From NCBI RefSeq assembly GCF_000003605.2, contig NW_003142813.1, forward strand, positions 33,517-43,651: a stretch of 10,135 nucleotides of DNA, read 5' to 3'. The stretch comes from Saccoglossus kowalevskii (taxonomy: Eukaryota > Hemichordata > Enteropneusta > Harrimaniidae). The notes beneath the pieces are model-generated. The model saw only the letters and a list, made by a program, of their open reading frames with translations. It had not been told where the DNA came from and made no database searches. A program made the position numbers and the translations under genes. Every line of letters starts with the position of its first letter. Within the stretch, counting starts at the first letter, position 1. Of this stretch, positions 8,024-10,135 are shown in pieces.

Positions 8024-8787
8024 AGTCAATTTAAAGACAAGAGTGGATTCACACCTTAGAATTTTAATCCTTGGCGTCAATTAATATGATTGGTTGTTTT
8101 AATTGAGCCAATCAGGGAGAACACACTTATGTAAACTGATAGAAATGGCTGAATACAGGCCAAAGTGTGTTTCTTTGCGTCACGAAAACAGCATAAATCT
8201 ATAGGAAATTTTGCTACTACTACTCAATCTTGATAACATAACTAAAGATAATAAACACTGATAATCACATACAACAATGAAATAAATCCGATAAAAAGAA
8301 GTGAAGTTATGGTTAAATAACATGAAAAATATATGTATCCACATGGTAATAACGATTTAACCCAGTACTTCCACGTTCAACGTTTATATTTACAGTGACA
8401 CTGTTCGATTACGCAACTCTCCAAACCAATCTCCCACACTGTTTTATCTCCCTTTATCCGGATTTTGGTGATGTTTTCATAATACCATGAATCGTCGTGG
8501 CTTGAGGCACATAAATTTAACGAACTGTATCTTCTGGTAATATACTTACTTGCACATGGTGAATATACTGCTAGGTTTTATTACGTTTAACGTGTTGTCA
8601 TGATCAAGAGCCTGGCTTATTTACAGCAAAGCTAACGTGATAGGATCCATAAATGGTGTCCATTTAACGGTTGGGTCGTACTTTTGTCTGGTAATTTCTA
8701 TCAGTTAATAGCGATAAAGATTAGTTGTGATAACTACTACTACAAAAAGAAAGTTAGTTGTTAATAGGATAAAGCAAGTGTTACATA

Positions 8788-9190
8788 TCAAATGGCATTT
8801 TCATTTCTTGATTGAAATGCGTTATGAATATAATTGCCAATCTTTTTTATTATTACATCATCTTTTGAAGTCAACAAGAAATTAAATTTCTGGAGATCAT
8901 CCTGTGTTTCTTTTGGAAATATAATGTCTTGAATGATTTGTTGGCGTATTACTTTATATTGTGAGCATATCATAACAAAATGCATTTTGTTCTATTTTAT
9001 TCTGTATACATTGTTTGCTAATTCTATTTTCAGTAGGTATTTTCGGTTGCGTATGTCTCCCCTTTTCTATTGCTAAATTGTGAATACTAGTTCTAAATGT
9101 TGTCAATAAAATTCTTTGTTTCAAATTCTACACACCCAAGTATTTTTCAAAGAATCTTTGAATCTTTGAAGTCCTCAGTTTTACTTTTCA
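8788..9190 (-). pseudogene. C-terminal part of non-LTR retrotransposon ORF2 (after the reverse transcriptase)
   Basis: Reading on the minus strand from about 9187 downwards, the order is KLRTSK, FFEKYLGV, an in-frame stop at 9128-9130, LKQRILLTTFRTSIHNLAIE, KGRH...PKIPTENRISKQC, a frameshift near 8990, then HFVMICSQY and finally NYIHNAFQSRNE to a stop at 8788-8790. The run R-x-S-x-H-x-L-x-I-E-x-G-R, then C-x(n), then H-F-x-x-x-C is typical of the tail of ORF2 in Jockey/CR1-type elements common in marine invertebrates. One stop and one frameshift in about 130 codons mark a moderately old dead copy. The element's own 3' end and target duplication were not found. It lies antisense to the integrin gene, 260 bp before exon 2. 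Confidence 0.8.
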
Positions 9191-9448
9191 GTTAATATAT
9201 GCACGTAATGTAGTCACCAACAAATGTATGGTTGACGAAGCGAAGTGGGTGCGAAAACAATAACAGTTATTTATATGGTAATATATTTATTGTAATTAGG
9301 AAATGAGTAATTTAGCAGTAATGGTGAGACAAATTAATTGCCACACATTTAATATTATCTCATGTACAGTTACAACCTTTGTCCAAGAAGTAAAACGCCA
9401 CATTCGGTCAAATTCAGTGGAGAAAAACTCTATTTGTTTTGTTTGCAG

Positions 9449-9573
9449 GGTACTGGTTGGAGCACCACGTGATAATTCAAGCTACCAAACTGGCTTAAAT
9501 CAACCAGGAGCGCTATATAAATGTAGCGTATTATCGCCGCATGGTTGTCAACAAGTGTTCATTGATAACACAG
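9449..9573 (+). CDS. Integrin alpha chain, exon 2 (first propeller blade, FG-GAP repeat)
   Basis: The exon follows a clean acceptor (TTTGCAG|G) and its first base completes the Trp codon begun in exon 1. It gives 41 further codons plus one base. VLVGAPRDN is the GAP part of the first FG-GAP repeat, followed by a polar Asn/Ser-rich loop with one N-x-S glycosylation sequon (NSS). Then come PGALYKC, the conserved strand ending in Cys, and a second Cys eight residues later (CQQVFIDNT). In known integrin alpha chains these two cysteines form a disulphide in blade 1. The donor is CACAG|GTAATTG (phase 1). The CxxV-x-ID-N ending recalls the laminin-type PS1/alpha3-6-7 group, whereas the NPGA-like stretch also fits alpha4/9, so no symbol is given. 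An in-frame ATG at 9303 lies in the intron and is not the start. Confidence 0.9.
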
Positions 9574-9590
9574 GTAATTGTAGCAATGTT

Positions 9591-9680
9591 ACAATGCGAT
9601 TTGCATAAATTAATTTGTCATACTACTCTAATGCGATTTGCATAAGTTGTTGTCATAATGTCACAATGGATTTGCATATA
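9591..9680 (+). repeat. Three short repeats, each with an ATTTGCAT octamer, at the start of intron 2
   Basis: AATGCGATTTGCATAA occurs at about 9593 and 9630, and a shorter AATGGATTTGCATAT at about 9665. Each contains a perfect ATTTGCAT (9599-9606, 9636-9643, 9670-9677), the reverse of ATGCAAAT, the classic POU/Oct binding octamer. Spacings are 37 and 34 bp. They lie just before the 42-bp minisatellite. A regulatory role is inferred; the repetition itself is seen. Confidence 0.65.
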
Positions 9681-9697
9681 TCGTTATAATGCGTTGG

Positions 9698-10135
9698 CTA
9701 AATGACACCTGCACGTGTCTATGCATCATTTGTAGAGATCTAAATGACACCCGCACGTGTCTATGCATCATTTGTAGAAGTCTAATTGACACCTGCACGT
9801 GTCTATGCATCATTTGCAGAGGTCTAAATGACACCTGCACGTGTCTATGCATCATTTGTAGAGGTGTAAATGACACCTGCACGTGTCTATGCATCATTTG
9901 TAAAGGTCTAAATGACACCTGCACGTGTCTATGCATCATTTGTAGAGATCTAAATGACACCCACACGTGTCTATGCATCATTTGTAGAGATCTAAATGAC
10001 ACCTGCACGTGTCTGTGCATCATTTGTAGAGATCTAAATGACACCCGCACGTGTCTATGCATCATTTGTAGAGGCCTAAATGACACCTGCACGTGTATAT
10101 GCATCATTTGCAGAGGTCTAAATGACACCTGCACA
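9698..10135. repeat. 42-bp minisatellite, ten full units plus a partial, running off the window
   Basis: Unit starts are at 9698, 9740, 9782, 9824, 9866, 9908, 9950, 9992, 10034, 10076 and 10118, so every step is exactly 42 bp with no indels. Units differ by a few substitutions, mostly at AGAGAT/AGAGGT, CCTG/CCCG and TGTAG/TGCAG. Every full unit contains the palindrome CACGTG, and nearly all contain ATGCATCATTTG. Because 42 is a multiple of three, any frame open in one unit stays open: a minus-strand frame (PLQMMHRHVQVSFR-type 14-residue repeat) and a plus-strand Cys-rich frame (from an ATG at 9689, LNDTCTCLCIICR-type repeat) are both open to the window edge. The position inside integrin intron 2 argues that neither is translated. 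Confidence 0.95.

Larger units (their letters stand above)
5990..9448 (+). other. Integrin alpha intron 1 (3459 bp, phase 2)
   Basis: The intron is bounded by GTACGTAAA at 5990 and a pyrimidine-rich acceptor, TTTGTTTTGTTTGCAG, ending at 9448. It contains a diverged 32-33-bp repeat (6209-6306), a minus-strand reverse transcriptase scrap (7324-7524), a plus-strand zinc-knuckle-like scrap (7684-7887) and a minus-strand non-LTR C-terminal remnant (8788-9190). Between 6307 and 7147 and between 8060 and 8787 I see nothing beyond A+T-rich sequence. A TGACGTCA palindrome lies at 7174-7181, and there are inverted CCAAT boxes at 8087-8114. Its length and content are ordinary for a first intron in a repeat-rich invertebrate genome. 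Confidence 0.85.

Noticed and set aside
9303-9608. 101-codon plus-strand ORF as a separate gene
   Set aside because: It is integrin exon 2 read through with intron sequence on both sides; the acceptor at 9448 and donor at 9574 explain it better.
9661-10134. 157-codon minus-strand ORF as a gene
   Set aside because: It is the 42-bp minisatellite read in the one minus frame without a stop; unit length divisible by three keeps it open. It sits within an intron of the integrin gene.
9698-10135. CRISPR array
   Set aside because: Units are contiguous 42-bp repeats with no unique spacers, and the context is a eukaryotic intron.

Overview
This is an A+T-rich animal (metazoan) genomic window. It has no bacterial gene organisation. 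Its only confident cellular gene is split by a phase-2 intron, and most of the rest is intergenic or intronic sequence full of decayed transposable elements. The mix of a short gypsy-type solo LTR, several non-LTR retrotransposon remnants, and a short element end with a hairpin and AATAAATAA tail suggests a marine invertebrate. A mollusc is my best guess, but the window does not prove it.

The anchor is the 5' part of an integrin alpha-chain gene on the + strand. Exon 1 (coding 5832-5989) has a strong start context, a signal peptide and the FNID mature N-terminus typical of integrin alpha chains, leading into the first beta-propeller repeat (YFGY). Exon 2 (9449-9573) continues exactly in frame across the junction (a W codon split TG|G) with the VLVGAP motif and a Cys-flanked loop. 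The 3459-bp intron 1 holds retroelement scraps in both orientations. Intron 2 begins at 9574 and contains three octamer motifs, then a 42-bp minisatellite that runs off the window end. The later exons are outside.

The left part (1-5540) is intergenic. Bases 1-1289 hold no gene. Bases 1290-2176 are a small array of 88-bp units hit by two separate insertions that can be resolved to the base: an 89-bp non-LTR 3' end flanked by TACA, and a 525-bp solo LTR flanked by CAGTC. The LTR carries CCAAT, TATA, initiator-like and AATAAA signals, and a 28-bp hairpin that itself looks inserted. Bases 2491-3180 are a degenerate non-LTR reverse transcriptase, split by a 127-bp inverted-repeat element flanked by TTAA. 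Bases 3181-5543 show no convincing gene, though there is a CpG-richer patch at about 3410-3680. A coding-like 68-codon ORF (5544-5750) lies 81 bp upstream of the integrin start and is the least explained piece.

The best candidates for a second look are the intronic array of ten CACGTG E-boxes spaced exactly 42 bp (about four DNA turns) just after three ATTTGCAT octamers, the nested insertions in the 88-bp array, the mini-hairpin with 9-bp direct repeats, and the upstream ORF. I found no convincing new biochemical system.
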